Part shown: positions 1 through 12,614 of the stretch, piece by piece
Numbering within the stretch: position 1 is the first letter of the stretch
Layout: each line of letters starts with the position of its first letter
Origin: Clitopilus passeckerianus
Lineage: Eukaryota > Basidiomycota > Agaricomycetes > Agaricales > Entolomataceae
Direction: 5' to 3'
Assembly (NCBI GenBank): GCA_944990035.1
Contig: CALYLX010000088.1
Location: 1-64,000, forward strand
Length of the DNA: 64,000 nucleotides
Notes under the pieces: model-generated
What the model saw: the letters and a program-made list of their open reading frames with translations, nothing else
Database searches by the model: none
What the model was told of the DNA's origin: nothing
Translations under genes and position numbers: made by a program

Positions 1-3000
1 GGCTGTCCCAAGGCAGGAAGAGAGCAGTGGTGAAGCCAGAGCGGAGTGATGCCTGAGTTACCGAAACAAGGTCCTTGCTGCCTTCGGTCAACAATCCTGG
101 GGCGAATGCACCGACGTTGATGAGCGCAGGGAAGGCGTACGTCTGATGCGATGTCTTCAAATCGATGGTAGAGACATCGAGAGGAAGATTGCGAACAAGC
201 GCCTCCGCAAGCATCTTTGCGTTCTTGACGTTCGTCATTAGAGGGATGGCGAAATCAACAGCCATGCGACGGGTTGTATAACCTTTGCTGGCGTAACTGG
301 CTGGGCGACGATAATGATTCTTGGAGGGAAGATTGATATACATGTCGATGAGGTTGTTTGAAAGATGTTGCGTAAGGGAATATTCCGACTTCTGCTTGTC
401 ATCATCCAAGGTTTCAAGGTACTAATAAAGAAGACCTGTTAGATTGGAATATTCAAGAATGTCTCAGCAGATATTACCTTGCACGGCACGTTGTGCTCCG
501 CTAAGAAATCGGCTGTACCAGAAGTGGCAAAGATGTTGAATCCTGCGGCGCTGAGCTTCTGGATTGAGGGTAACAATTCCAGCTTCTCGCGGTAGCTTCC
601 GATGGAGAACAAGATGTTCTTCTTGGGAGGGATGATTCCGGTGGAAATCAAACCCTTGAGGTAAGCCTCATATTTGTCACGACCGAAGCAGGCAACCTCG
701 CCGGTTGAGGCCATCTCGACACCAAGAACCGGATCGGCACCAGAGAGTCTGCTGAAGCTGAACTGAGGAACCTTGACACCAACATAATCGGCAGGCATGC
801 CGGAATCGGGGTAAGCCTCAATGGGAAGGTCTAGCATGACTTTGGTGGCCAACTCTATGGCGTCTATGCCTGTCACCTTTGAGACGAAGGGGAAGGAACG
901 AGCAGCTCGGAGATTGCATTCAATGACCTTGATTTCATTGTTCTTGGCGATGAACTGAATGTTGAACGGTCCAGTCACGTTGAGGGCGTTGCCGATCTTG
1001 GCCGTCGCATCCACGATTTGACGAACAGTGACTGGGTCGAGATCTTGAGGAGGATGGATGAGAGTAGCGTCACCAGAATGAACACCCGCATTCTCAACGT
1101 GCTCGGAGATGTAGTGCATGACGAGTCTACCATCCTTTGCAACAGCATCCATCTCAATTTCCTTGGCCTGCTCGATGTATTTGGTGATGACAACGGGGTG
1201 GTCGCGAGAGACTGCGGTTGCCTGGGTGAGGTAGTTCTCCAGGTCGTCGGCAGTGGACACGACGTTCATGGCAGCGCCCGAAAGGACGTACGAAGGGCGT
1301 ACAAGGACAGGGTAACCAACTTTGTCACAGAAGGAGGTTGCTTCCTCGAAGCTCGTAAGCTCCTTCCATAAGGGCTGATCGACGCCAATGGCATCCAGCA
1401 GTCGAGAGAACTTGAAGCGATTTTCTGCGGTATCGATCATCTCTGGTGAGGTACCGTAGATCTTGACGTTCTGGCGGTAAAGAGGGAGTGCGATGTTGTT
1501 TGGGGTCTGGCCACCCATGGATAAGATGACGCCGCGAGAGTGCTCTGCGTCGTAGATGTCCAGAATGGTTTCAAGGCTGATGGTCTCGAAGTAGAGTCGG
1601 TCAGCTTCATCGTAGTCGGTACTGACGGTCTCAGGATTGTAGTTAACCATGACCGTCTTCAGGCCTTGATCACGGAGAGTTCGAATGGCGCGAACGGCAC
1701 ACCAATCGAACTCTACGGAGGAGCCAATGCGATATACGCCGGACCCGAGGACCATAACTCCACGTTCGTCGAATTGAACGTCGTGTTCAACTGCGTTGTA
1801 TGTGGTGTAAAGGTAATTGGTGAAGGCGGGGAATTCGGCGGCCACCGTGTCAATTTGCTTCACGAACGGAGAGATGCCATGCTCAACACGCCGGCGACGG
1901 ACAGCCAGCTCAGTCGAGCCCATGCAGCTAGCAAGCTGCTTATCAGAGAAACCAAGTTGCTTGGCCTGGTGAAGAAGCTCTTGGGGAATGGTAGACACAT
2001 TGCAGGTCCTGGAGAGTGTTATGAGCAATGGCAAGGGTGACATCCAGTATTAACCTACCCGAGGCGCTGCTCCATCTTGAAGATGTACTCCAACTTTCTC
2101 AAGAACCACTTGTCAATGTTTGTCATCTGCCAGATCTTGTCAACGCTGTATCCACGGTAAAAGGCAGTAGAGATGGCGAAGATGCGCTTGTCTGTTGGAT
2201 TGACAAGTTCTTCATCAATGTCATCGACGAAGTCATTCTGAGAGAAGGGGTTAGACGAGTGAAAGTATGTTGGACAAAAATGAAATTCATACCTTGTGGA
2301 AACCATAAAACTGGTCATCAATAGCTCGGATAGCCTTCTGAATCGTTTCTTCAAACGTCCGTCCAATACTCATGACCTCGCCAACACTCTTCATGCTGCT
2401 GCTGAGAAGTCTGCTGACCCGAGAGAATTTCTTGAGATCCCAACGAGGAATCTTGACAACAACATAATCCAAGCTGGGCTCGAAGCAAGCGCTAGTGACT
2501 TTCGTGACGGAGTTCTTAATTTCATTCAAAGGAATGCCTAGGCCAAGCTTGGCAGCGATGAAAGCGAGAGGATATCCGGTGGCTTTTGAGGCCAGAGCGG
2601 AAGAACGAGATAGACGAGCGTTAACCTGTTCAAGCTCAACGTCAATATCAGATAGACGGTCATTAGGCATTGAAGTTACCTCAATGATGCAATATTCACG
2701 AGACGTAGGGTTCAAGCATATTGAATATTGCATTCCCACGACACCGAGATGTCTGATGACATTGATTGCAGTTGTACGGAGTATGTTGTAGTCGGCATCC
2801 GAAAGCGTTTGAGAGGGTGCAATGACGATCGAGTCGCCCGTGTGGATTCCAAGAGGGTCGAAGTTCTAGTGCAGCTAGTCAGACGTGTACGAAATTGAGG
2901 AGTTGAACAAACATACCTCCATGTTACAGACTGTGATACAGTTATCCCTGCAGTCACGGACAACCTCGTACTCGATCTCCTTCCAACCCTTCATGCTCCT

Positions 3001-5037
3001 TTCAACAAGAACCTGGGGGCTGGTGGCAAATGCCTTGCTGCATAGGGCCCGCAGCTGGCCTTCATTCTGAGCAAATCCAGAGCCCAAACCACCAAGGGCG
3101 TAGGCGGCTCGGACGATGATGGGATAGCCAATAGCTTTAGCAGCTGCCACTGCATCGTCAACGTTGGTAGCAGTCGTGCTTTCGGCACACTTCTCGCCAA
3201 TCTCGGCCATGGCGCTTGCGAAGAGTTGACGATCTTCAGTTGTGATGATGGTGTCGATGGGTGTTCCAAGGACTTGAACACCAAGGTCAGCAAATTCGTC
3301 CTTTAGCTTGATGCCGACGTTAAGTGCGGTTTGGCCACCAAAGGTGACGTAGATGCCATCGGGGTTCTCGTACTTGATGACCTTGCGAACGAACTCGGGG
3401 GTAACAGGAAGGAAGTAGACCTTGTCGGCAAGGCCTTTGGAGGTCGCAATCGTGGCGATGTTGGGGTTGATCATGATGGTGTAGATGCCTTCCTCTTTCA
3501 AGGCTTTGATAGCTTGAGAGCCTGAATAGTCGAACTCTCCAGCTTGACCAATGGACAGCCCTCCTGAGCCGAGAATGATGACCTTTGAAACCTTAGCGCG
3601 GGGTACGCGCTTTTCGTTATCTTCCTTCTTTCCTCCCGGCATTTCAAGAGGAACGAGAGTGTTGGTCGCGGCGCAGTCAGCGACATTCTTGAGGAAAACG
3701 TCAAAGAGGAATTCGGTGTCGCGTGGTCCGGGAGTGGATTCAGGATGAAACTGGATGGAGAAGAAGGGCTTGTCCTCGCAGTAGATACCCTCGTTGCTCC
3801 CGTCATTCGCGTTTTGGAAGAGCTCCTTCCATCCGGCTGGGAGAGAGGAGGTATCGACCTGGAAACCGTGGTTCTGACTGGTAATGTAGCATCTTCCGGA
3901 AAGGGCGTCCGTGCACGGGATGTTGTGGCCACGATTACCATACTTCATCTTCGAAGTTGTAGCGCCAGCAGCGAGCGCCATCAACTGGTGACCTAGACAG
4001 ATACCAAAAATGGGCCTGTCTGAACGTTCCATAGCCTTGCTAAGGCGCGCCACGGTATCCTTGACCATGGTGGGGTCTCCAGGTCCGTTGGAGATGAAAA
4101 GGCCGTCGTATGGCTCAGAATCAGCCAGGAAGTCGAAGTCCCATGGAACGACCTTGAGTTCGACCCACGGTCGATGAAGCATCGAATCTGGTTGTATTTC
4201 ATGCCAACATCCACAGCGACAATGCGTAGTGGGCGACCTGAAGGATGGAGTTTGGGTTCCGTGGTGGGGGCATACAGTCGTGGCTTGAAGTTGACACGGC
4301 TGCAACGAGGTTTTGCTTGTTTATATCAACGAATGGGATATCCTTGTAATCTTCGCGCCATGAATAGGGAGTGGAAGGGGACGAGAAAGTAGGAGATAGT
4401 TGGACGGGTAGCGACTGCGACTGGGAACGTGCCAGAACCTTCCCCAACATCGAACCCTTTTCCCTAATTTTCTTCGTCAAAGCACGTGTGTCGATGCCGT
4501 ACAAGGCGGGTATTCCATTTTCTTTTAACCATGTTCTCAAAGAAGAGTTGGCGAGGAAGTGGCTGTAGTCCTCAGAGTAGTATCCAATAATGAGTCCAGC
4601 GACATGAATTCTGGAAGATTCAAAGTCAAGTGGAAGATCCTCAAGAGGATGTTTTGGGCGTTCAGGGACGCCGTAATTGCCGATCAACGGGTAAGTCAAC
4701 ACAAGAATCTGGCCTTCATACGATGGGTCTGTGAGGGACTCTGTGTAGCCAACCATACCTATATTTTCACTTAGATAAATTCATTCAGCAAAAGTTTTTT
4801 CGGCCTTACCGGTTTGGAAGACGCATTCTCCTGCAATGCTCTTTCCTTCAGCTCCGAAGCTGATCCCCGGTATGCTGATCCATCTATCAGCTCAAGAACG
4901 CCTTCAAGAGGCTTTTGACCACCCGTGGTTGGTGGAGGAGCAGTGACCGGTGCTGCAGGTGCAACATGGGTGTTTCCGAAGACACTGGGATTGCGAGCCA
5001 GAGCAGGCCGGACAAGAGGAAGTGATGTGGAAGGCAT
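1..5037 (-). CDS. URA2: URA2-type GATase / carbamoyl-phosphate synthase / dihydroorotase-like multienzyme, 5' part
   Basis: First enzyme of de novo pyrimidine synthesis: glutamine amidotransferase plus carbamoyl-phosphate synthase, fused in fungi to a dead dihydroorotase-like domain and aspartate transcarbamoylase; the last lies beyond the left edge. The ATG is at 5037. The GATase shows TDPSYEGQ, the nucleophile motif GICLGHQ and QFHPE; both ATP-grasp halves of CPSase follow ([14 protein letters not shown] and [14 protein letters not shown]), then the MGS allosteric domain. At 120-80 the position of the DHOase metal motif reads INVGAF instead of DVHVH, so that domain cannot bind metal, as known for fungal Ura2. 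Introns by inspection: 4809-4759, 2916-2866, 2292-2238, 2058-2009 and 477-422. Three single-base frame breaks lie in the GATase part, near 4865-4868, 4291-4292 and 4164-4166; one extra base at each restores the conserved protein. None is visible in the CPSase part. Confidence 0.95.
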
Positions 5038-5560
5038 ATCGTTTATTTACTCGTCTAAGTTGGCAACGTCGTCTTTGTCGTCGTTGTCTTCGTCTTCCTC
5101 GCCACTCGGAGTTGAGGGTTGCCAAAATTTCGAGTGGAGAGGAAGAGGAGAAGAGATGCGTTCAACCAAAATTTAGATAATTCGGAAATTTGTGTTTGTG
5201 TTTGTTTTTCCTTCAAAGATCAGAATGATCGACGATCTAATCTCAATTCCCAGCAGAAGATTCCTTCGTACGCCACGGAAAATAGCCTTGGAAAGTTTGA
5301 CAGTTTCGGTCGAAAGGCCCGAAACCAAGGCATGGATACCAATGCGTCCACAAAATCTTCGAAAACAATTAAATATATCCGATAATGAGTCCAGTTGAGT
5401 ACAATTAGATGTACAGATATCCAGATTATCATAGCGTAATATTCGTCAGGGCGTGAAGAGGGTTGGCATTCTTGTCCACCCCGGAAAACCTGCCTCGTTT
5501 CCCGGGGTTTAAACTAACGTCTAGATGGAAGGATAAGTCACAAGTCACAACAGTATTGAA
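5038..5560. other. Intergenic: URA2 upstream region and 3' flank of the MGC gene
   Basis: No gene recognised. It holds the 5' leader and promoter of the leftward URA2 gene and the 3' end of the next leftward gene. Short open frames here have no family resemblance. Confidence 0.5.
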
Positions 5561-5914
5561 TTACCAGCCACGTACCGACAACATCCACAGGTGAGGCAAT
5601 CGACAACAGATGCCAGGCAGTTCGCAATTGCTGAATAGATATAAGCACGTTGGTTCAAATTTGAGGCACGTTTCAATCAAACAAACGTACCTCCAATAAT
5701 ACATTCAAGGCATCCCGCAATGGCAGAAATAATACTCATTATACATCCTCCGATGCACGCAAATATATCTGGAAGGCCGATTGTCAGTCGGCCGAATTTA
5801 GAAACCTGTCAAAGGAAGGTACAAACCTCCAATACATGAAAATATACACCTAATTGAAATCGATGTCGGGTCAGAGAATGGATATGAGAACGTCTAATGG
5901 AATACATACCCCAT
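5561..5914 (-). CDS. Tiny MGC-type cysteine-rich hydrophobic protein (58 aa, four exons)
   Basis: Spliced by eye from exons 5914-5910, 5849-5827, 5768-5691 and 5630-5561; all three introns are GT-AG. The product has 58 residues and 11 cysteines, starts MGCIFSCIG, continues with repeated short Ile/Ala/Cys-rich segments such as IMSIISAIAGC, and ends with a cluster LTCGCC before VRGW and the stop. The N-terminus fits the N-myristoylation consensus (Gly2, Ser6) with an adjacent Cys3, the classic dual-acylation pattern, so membrane association is inferred. Small MGC proteins with this layout occur in agaricomycete genomes as unnamed hypothetical proteins; no function is known to me. The first exon holds only ATGGG, which makes the gene invisible to ORF calling. 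The 3' end could continue through another intron at the GTACGT near 5575. Confidence 0.7.
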
Positions 5915-7017
5915 TTTGATTGCGGGTGGTGACAATACTGGGGAAACTGTACCACCATTCGAAGGTTTTATACACCACTGGATGGCAGCCTACGGACATG
6001 ACGTCGTCATTTGATGAACGGGCCCAATTGCCGCCTCGTAAGAGGATCCAGATGGACAAACATCGGTATCCTGTTTACGAGGACGTACTGTATTCTTTTG
6101 AGCACCAGAATACAGGGTATCGTTTCGAGGCTTGACCACCGCAATCTTTGCTCAATGATCAGTGAAGGGAATTCGATTCGCGCAACCTCAAGTTCTGAAT
6201 CTGTGAAGCCTGGAAGGAATGTGGGGCGACATTGACGTCATGCCCATGATACGGCCTAGAGACAAGTCAATGACCGCTATTCCAAACATAGCCGGTTATG
6301 TTGTTGGTGGTGGATTGGAATCAGTTCAATCGACATCTCTGCTGACAGATTTCGATCCTTGCCTCGGAAGCAATTGGGACCTGATAGACCAGAGCGACCG
6401 AGGCCCAGGTTACAAGATTAGGCAAGTGTGAGGCGTACACATACTAGTATACGGTCGAGACAGGCATGTCATCCGACTCCAACGCGTCAATCCCGATACA
6501 TGGGAGGTGTCATTGGCCAGTCGACCCTCCAGTACGAGGTGTTACCTGAACAATAGGACACCGCTTACAGCCCACTGGCCGGTTTATCCAGGATGGTCGT
6601 CGCCATCTATCCCGAAGGAAGATGAGAGAGAGCGGGAGGACAATGATATAGATATTTGCGCGTCATGTGTCAAGATTTCACCAAAGGACCAGCAAGGACA
6701 GGTGGCCGTTTGAGGCTGAGCAATGAGATGCCGAAGCGCCAGTGACCTAACAATAAACCAAGGAGCCAGGCTATTCGCTCTTTCATCTCGCACCATTTCA
6801 CACTCATTCCAAAAGAATTAGCAAAGAAACTAAATTTCCGGGTCGTAAAAAGTATTTCATGCATCCACTACAGAGAGTAAAACGTTTCGTCGAAAACAAA
6901 TCATGCAAGTCGTGCTTGAGTAAAGTAATAACTGCGTGCAACCAGTATAGACAGTCTAATGGTGGCGAGGGGAATTTTTGAAGGGGTATGCCAGAATTCC
7001 ATGCACAATCAGCAGAT
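5915..7017. other. Intergenic, no gene recognised
   Basis: Upstream region of the MGC gene and downstream region of beta-tubulin. Open frames of up to about 70 codons occur on both strands but show no conserved motif or exon pattern. I see no RNA gene. Confidence 0.45.
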
Positions 7018-8845
<1,828 letters not shown>

Positions 8846-9625
8846 GCTGTAAAAAACGCGGTCAGAATACTGCTGAAGTGGCAATCGTAGAAGTGGTTCG
8901 ATTAAAGGACGCGCCAACACGACCGTGTTTTGCTTGCTCGTCAAGCAAGACCATTGGCGGATACGCGTTCGATATGAAGCTCGAAGTTGGTGCGTTCTAC
9001 TCATGGAAGATTAAAGAAAAAAGAGGAAGAGATGGTCGTTCAAGGAGGTGACGGAACACAAGTCAAGAAAATGAGGCCACGCTCGGGCAAAGGGTGAATG
9101 TGAATTTCTAAACTCCGCTTTAGGCTCAGCCTGGCGCGTGCACACCACGCGCTAAACACGCCCTCCCCAACTTGATCAATTCTATAGACCCTTGCCATGA
9201 GTTTAGACCGATAACGCGTCGGCAAATGGCAGCTCGACAAAATTTACACCCATAAATACATATCGACGTCCTACAGCTAGGTGGTCGATTCTGTTCAAAA
9301 TGATTCCGTAGGCTTCATGATGAATGCTCTCGTTTTTGTTGTTTCTGGAATGGAACTTGTTCGGCAGTGCAGCACGCTCATATCCCTAGGACTCAGGCGA
9401 GGTGAAGTTGAGCTGCAAACGAAGTAGATCATCTCAACTCCCTGAGCCGAAGCACGTTTTCTAAACAAGCCTCTTTTTGACTAATTAAAACCGGATGGTG
9501 AATATAAAACAACCAGAGCCGAAAAAGCCATGGTAGCAAGTGGTAAAGTGTGCAAAGTCCGTGCCCATGTCCAACATACAAATGAGAGAGTCCACGAAAG
9601 AAAATGAATCCATCCTTGCATCGAA
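8846..9625. other. Intergenic: beta-tubulin 5' leader and promoter
   Basis: Probable 5' UTR intron and promoter of beta-tubulin, followed by the 3' flank of the next leftward gene. No other gene recognised. Confidence 0.5.
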
Positions 9626-12297
9626 TCACGAGTCGTAAGGTGTCCTCCAAGGTGGATACCCCACAGCTGCCTGATAAGCAACGTAAGACGAAGACGACGA
9701 ATCAGTAGTCTCCCTCTGGCGTCCCTTCCCCAACAAAGACTGCATCGCATCATCCCTTCCCATTCCCACCCTCTCAGTCCCAGATTCATCAGCAACAATC
9801 GCTCCCGTCCGTCTATCCAGGCGGAATCGCAGGCCGCTAAGCTTCTGTTCGAGCGTCTTCTCGTCGTCATATGGCAGTAAGAGTTCGCCAAAGCCAGAGC
9901 GCGATGTCAGAGCGGTGATCGATGCAATACTGCCTGGAGGTGCCGCCAAAAGGAGTTTTCTTCTTTCTGGCTGGTGGAGGATCTGAACGACAAGGCCGAC
10001 CACGCCAACGATCATGAGGAAGATGCCGAGAATGTTTCCAGGAAGAGGGCTGAAGAAGGGCAAAGCATGAGTCCCAGAAAGCGCAAACAGGAGAGAATCA
10101 CGTACTCGATCCAGAGTACGGGAGGATAGACGTCATCTGGGAAGGAAGAGTGTCGTTGACGTTCACGAAGTAAATTGACTTTGCGAGTAAGGATAGGTGT
10201 TGTTTCTTTGCACCAACACTGATAAGCTACGGGCATTACTCAGACGATTGTCAACGTACATAAACAATGCTCGTGCAATCCAACAAGCCATTGGCCTTAT
10301 CGAATGTGGCTTGAGACCATCAGGCTGTTGCTGAGCAAGCCTGAAGATAGCGCCAGAGACACTGGAACCAGTCGTGACCGCCCGTGCTTGGATGAAGGTA
10401 TCGGGGTTGCTCGGGAATACGACGCTGAGCATGACCAATAAGAAAGATTGCCACAGGCGAGAGAGCGAAAACACACACCCATTGAATGCCCTTCCATTCA
10501 AGGAACCGCCCGTAACGTTGTTCTGCGGCACATAGGTACCAATTTCTTCAACATTATACAAGCTGAGGTCCGTCAACTTCGCCGACGCCATGACATTAAA
10601 CGCTTTTATCGAAGAGTTGCAGAATACAGCCTTGGCTTCTGGGCTATCCGATTTGGAATGGAAGAACCTGTCTGCATATCAGATAGTGGCTGTATGCATG
10701 ATAAATATTCTCTCACCAGAACATCACAGGCTGAAACTGGATATCCTCACTAGTACCCGAGCACGGAACGTTTTGTACGCCATATTGAAGAGAGGAGGCC
10801 TGCCTCGGGGCGTCAGACCCAGAAATGAAAAGAAGCCGAACCCACTTACATTGGGGCTGAATGCAACATTGACACTGCACCCTTCTACCGACTTCCACGT
10901 AAAAGATAGTTGACCATTCGGTAAACTCTGCTGGGATGATTCCGCAGGATTTGCGCAATTCGTCGCAGATTGGATCCCTGTGGTGTTCACTTGCATTGTT
11001 CCATTGAGCCCGGAGTTGGCAGGGAACTGGAGAGTGCAGATATGGTGTCAACAAGGTCCGGCATAAGAAGGCGGTGGTGAGACTAACCGTGAACTCCGCA
11101 GTTGCCCAACCTCCACTCACAAACGGAGGGTCTGATAGCTTGTGGAAGACAGCAGCATCCGCGAAGCCAGCCGCCGCCACGAACGCATTAAGGTCATTCA
11201 CGTCAGGGCCAATCCAATAGACTGTGTGCCGGTGACGTTGCTGTCTGTTGTCCAGGTAAGCCACAGCAGTTAAGTCCTAAGGCAAACATACATTGCACCA
11301 AGGATCTTTGCCGCAGTTGAAAGACAGATCCAGCTAAACCGGGAGATTACATATATAATCGTGCAAATTCAGTACTAGTAGAACCCCACCTAAAGGTTGG
11401 AACGCGAATGAAACCGATGCCACTAAAGCCGACCAGAAAACGAGGTTATGCCTGTAGAAACGTGCCCGGAATATGGACAGAAATGGGCTGAAATCTAGCG
11501 TTGAGGAATTGACGAAAAGAGGTCATGTATTGAAGGGCTGTACCCGAGAGCTACCTGTGACCTGGTCAGCATTTGCTTGAAGGTTGAATGGATCCAAGCT
11601 CACATAATCCAGAAGAAGACTCTGTTCTGCTGGGGCACTCCCTTTCCATAGGACAATATAGGGCTGCGTAAGTTATGAGCCAAGTTGACACCGGAGTGGC
11701 CATGAGGAAAATACTGACTTGAAACCACCTAAGCATCCAGTCGAGTTCTCTGAACAGTAGAGCCACCGGTGCCACTATCCTGAACAAAGGTTTGAGTCAT
11801 CCTCTTGTGAGTTTATTGACGAGATTCATACAAGGAAGGTATCACAGACTAATAGAGGGGTGAGCCCAGGGAAGTCAATCCAGAACCAAAGATACTGACC
11901 AACAAGAATTGAGGGGTCACTATTCCCTGGAAGACGTTATCATTCGGCACCAAGAAACCTACAAGCTACATTCAACAGTCGAGAAAGCAGGATTGAAATT
12001 GGAGAGACGCACCGCCTCTGCTCTTCGATATACTGGCAGCAGCCTCTAAAGCCACACCCAAGCAGAATAGAAGCAAGGGTGTGCCAATCGCCACTGGCCA
12101 TTGAAGGAGAAGGCTTTCCTGCAATCATCGGAAGGAGGTTAAAATATGCTTGCACAATCGTGTGCGGGATCACTCACGTATCTAGGTGGTCGTCTCCCGT
12201 ATTTGACAGCTGAAGGTATTAGGTGCGTGGATTCACGGAAGCTACTCGTTGCCTCCGATTTCCTATGCTCCACTGTATTATGCAGCGAGGGATCCAT
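9626..12297 (-). CDS. DUF3433-family multi-pass membrane protein
   Basis: Large fungal membrane protein of unknown function. ATG at 12297 (MDPSLHNTVEH). After a short cytosolic head come a membrane helix (LLLFCLGVALEAAASIS), a second helix region ending FRELDWMLRWFQ, the family segment LLLDYVSLDPF, a third helix (LVFWSALVASVSFAF), an extracellular-type region with NAFVAAAGFADAA and VMFWFF, a last helix (ILGIFLMIVGVVGLVVQIL), and the conserved cytosolic tail SRSGFGELLLPYDDE with RFRLDRRTGAIVAD. These blocks in this order identify DUF3433. About ten short introns are needed. Two places need one extra base to keep the family frame: the CCC run at 11208-11206 (minus strand) and the TT at 10304-10303. 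One intron border near 10110 is uncertain. The tail at 9626-10063 is clean. Confidence 0.75.
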
Positions 12298-12614
12298 GAC
12301 CCGAGTCTCTCAGAGGTGCTGGCGACGTATGAAGTAAAGTCTAAGAGTGGTGTAATGGACTCATGTCGTTGGCAAGGCAGATGGGCGTATCGCGGCGGTG
12401 TCAACTGTGTCACTTCCCCGGGAACAGCGTTGAGAAGCTTCTGATAGTGATGATCTTGGGTCAACATGAGGGTGCGGCATAGCCACAACGTCAATACAAC
12501 TTCACAAGTTTTGCTACCATGTCACTAAGTATGCTTTCAGCATCTCTATCGGATTCCTTGTAGTCTGATACAAAAGTAATGGTAGACAGACAGGCTATGT
12601 GAAAATAACAACTG
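12298..12614. other. Short intergenic spacer
   Basis: Promoter of the DUF3433 gene and 3' flank of the next leftward gene; nothing else seen. Confidence 0.5.

Noticed and set aside
1018..2324. Plus-strand frames of 98-166 codons over the URA2 gene
   Set aside because: They are shadows of the strongly conserved minus-strand exons and have no motif of their own.
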